This document shows positions 6,635-7,073 of a stretch of 7,073 bases of DNA, one piece after another. The stretch is taken from assembly GCA_903881205.1 (NCBI GenBank), contig CAIRSC010000041.1, positions 1 to 7,073 of the forward strand, read 5' to 3'. A model generated the notes under the pieces. The model saw nothing but the letters and a program-made list of their open reading frames with translations, was not told the DNA's origin and did not search any database. The stretch's first letter is position 1; each line of letters begins with the position of its first letter. This stretch comes from an uncultured bacterium. Lineage in GTDB: Bacteria > Patescibacteriota > Minisyncoccia > Phycocordibacterales > UBA2100. The position numbers and the translations under genes are program-made.

Positions 6635-6657
6635 TTACTCACACATGAAATCCTCCT
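6635..6657 (-). other. SD-ATG three-codon minigene in the rRNA leader
   Basis: On the transcript strand AGGAGGA (6657-6651) is followed after TTTC by ATG TGT GAG TAA (6646-6635), encoding Met-Cys-Glu. This is the only textbook Shine-Dalgarno/start arrangement I noticed in the window, and it lies in an rRNA leader. It may be chance, a ribosome-binding decoy or a relic. Confidence 0.25.
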
Positions 6658-6778
6658 AGAACTTCATATGCGTTTTGAATTTTTTGTGTTGCTTGCTTGT
6701 GTGTTGCTTTTGTTATCGTATTCCCGGCTTAAGGAAATACGACCTTTACCAACTAAGTAAGTGATTTACTTAGATTGT

Positions 6779-6793
6779 TTTTTCACACCCGAT
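6779..6793 (-). other. Distal 5' arm pairing with trailer repeat R1
   Basis: Plus-strand TTTTTCACACCC (6779-6790) is the reverse complement of GGGTGTGAAAAA (4740-4751) in R1, and AT at 6792-6793 extends it past one bulged G. The pairing lies outside the main processing stem in nested order, so both could form together. Confidence 0.5.
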
Positions 6794-6969
6794 CCCGCTA
6801 CAGGACCTGGTGCAAATGCTTTGTCATATTCAATTATCAGAGATCAGGACCACGCTCTATCTGCCACACCGGTATAACCGGTAGAAGGCCTTCCAGTCGA
6901 GTGACTTTCAGGCATTCTTTCGTTCAGCCAAGACCGAAAGAAAAGGCCATCAGGAGCGATGGTCCAGAG

Positions 6970-6997
6970 AGTATAGTCGACTGAGAATGTAAGTCAA
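6970..6997 (-). promoter_or_regulatory. Sigma70-type promoter of the 16S rRNA unit
   Basis: On the minus strand, -35 TTGACT (6997-6992) and -10 TATACT (6975-6970) are separated by 16 bp. Each matches consensus at 5 of 6 positions. Transcription should start near 6963-6965. A small perfect palindrome CTCATTATGAG (7006-7016) lies 8 bp upstream of the -35; whether it binds a regulator is unknown. Confidence 0.75.
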
Positions 6998-7035
6998 CCC
7001 CATGCCTCATTATGAGTACTTTATGAAGCTTTGAG

Positions 7036-7073
7036 CCAAAAAATGAAGGCCGGCGGTGCGATGCACCGCCGGC
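7036..7073 (-). terminator. Strong hairpin terminator of a gene beyond the right edge
   Basis: A perfect 11-bp GC-rich stem GCCGGCGGTGC / GCACCGCCGGC (7049-7059 with 7063-7073) with a 3-nt loop. On the minus strand it is followed by CTTCATTTTTT. The T-run starts 5 nt after the stem, slightly late, but the arrangement fits an intrinsic terminator that insulates the 16S promoter from an upstream minus-strand gene. On the plus strand the sequence after the stem is outside the window, so it could be bidirectional. Confidence 0.65.

Larger units (their letters stand above)
6508..6963 (-). other. Long structured leader of the 16S rRNA transcript
   Basis: About 455 nt between the inferred transcription start (near 6963) and the 16S 5' end. 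No protein gene is supported. It carries hairpins (plus-strand positions) at 6915-6942 (TTCTTTCG/CGAAAGAA), 6864-6880 area (ACCGGT-ATA-ACCGGT), 6753-6773 (CTAAGTAA/TTACTTAG), 6716-6742 (TCGTATT/AATACGA plus two G-C pairs) and 6598-6627. A 34-nt stretch (6681-6714) has no U and only three G on the transcript, so it should be unstructured. The leader also holds the 5' processing arms, a boxA-like motif and a purine-rich SD-ATG minigene, listed separately. Confidence 0.7.

Noticed and set aside
6753..6783. Plus-strand terminator-like hairpin CTAAGTAA/TTACTTAG followed by ATTGTTTTTT
   Set aside because: There is no plus-strand gene upstream to terminate, and on the rRNA strand it has no T-run; it is treated as leader structure.

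Overview
The window looks like chromosomal DNA from a member of the candidate phyla radiation (Patescibacteria), most likely of the Parcubacteria group. This rests mainly on the 16S rRNA gene on the minus strand. It has a normal length but lineage-type changes at otherwise conserved sites, including a re-paired 530-loop pseudoknot and several mismatches to standard primers. The protein genes fit a small genome that starts translation without Shine-Dalgarno sites. The lineage is my inference from sequence features, not a search result.

Layout. Positions 1-235 (minus) hold the start of murA (peptidoglycan synthesis), cut by the window edge. Positions 236-885 are a palindrome-rich non-coding block with a tRNA-Ile(GAT) gene (minus), a good intrinsic terminator after it, and a roughly 150-nt cloverleaf-like element between that terminator and murA. 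Several partial copies of the tRNA ends are scattered around. Positions 886-2118 (plus) encode a fold-type III PLP decarboxylase of the ornithine/lysine class. Positions 2187-4703 (plus) hold a signalling cluster: a stand-alone receiver protein, an eight-helix membrane protein of unknown family, and a membrane histidine kinase with a very short external loop. The membrane protein gene ends 6 nt before the kinase gene and may supply its sensing part.

The right part (4704-7073) is a single-gene 16S rRNA unit on the minus strand, convergent with the kinase gene. It has a sigma70-like promoter at 6970-6997, a leader of about 455 nt, the 16S gene (about 6507 to 5050) and a trailer of up to about 350 nt. 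No 23S, 5S or tRNA gene follows the 16S before the kinase gene, so the rRNA genes appear unlinked. A strong hairpin with a T-run at the right edge probably ends a gene outside the window.

Three points stand out. First, the 3' end of the 16S keeps helix 45 but lacks the CCUCC anti-Shine-Dalgarno core, and none of the five protein genes has a Shine-Dalgarno site. Second, leader and trailer are complementary in nested order (16 bp perfect for the inner pair, 12-14 bp for the outer), and the inner leader arm can also fold into a competing 12-bp local hairpin, which suggests an ordered refolding step in 16S maturation. Third, the trailer carries two copies of a hairpin element whose stem differences are compensatory.
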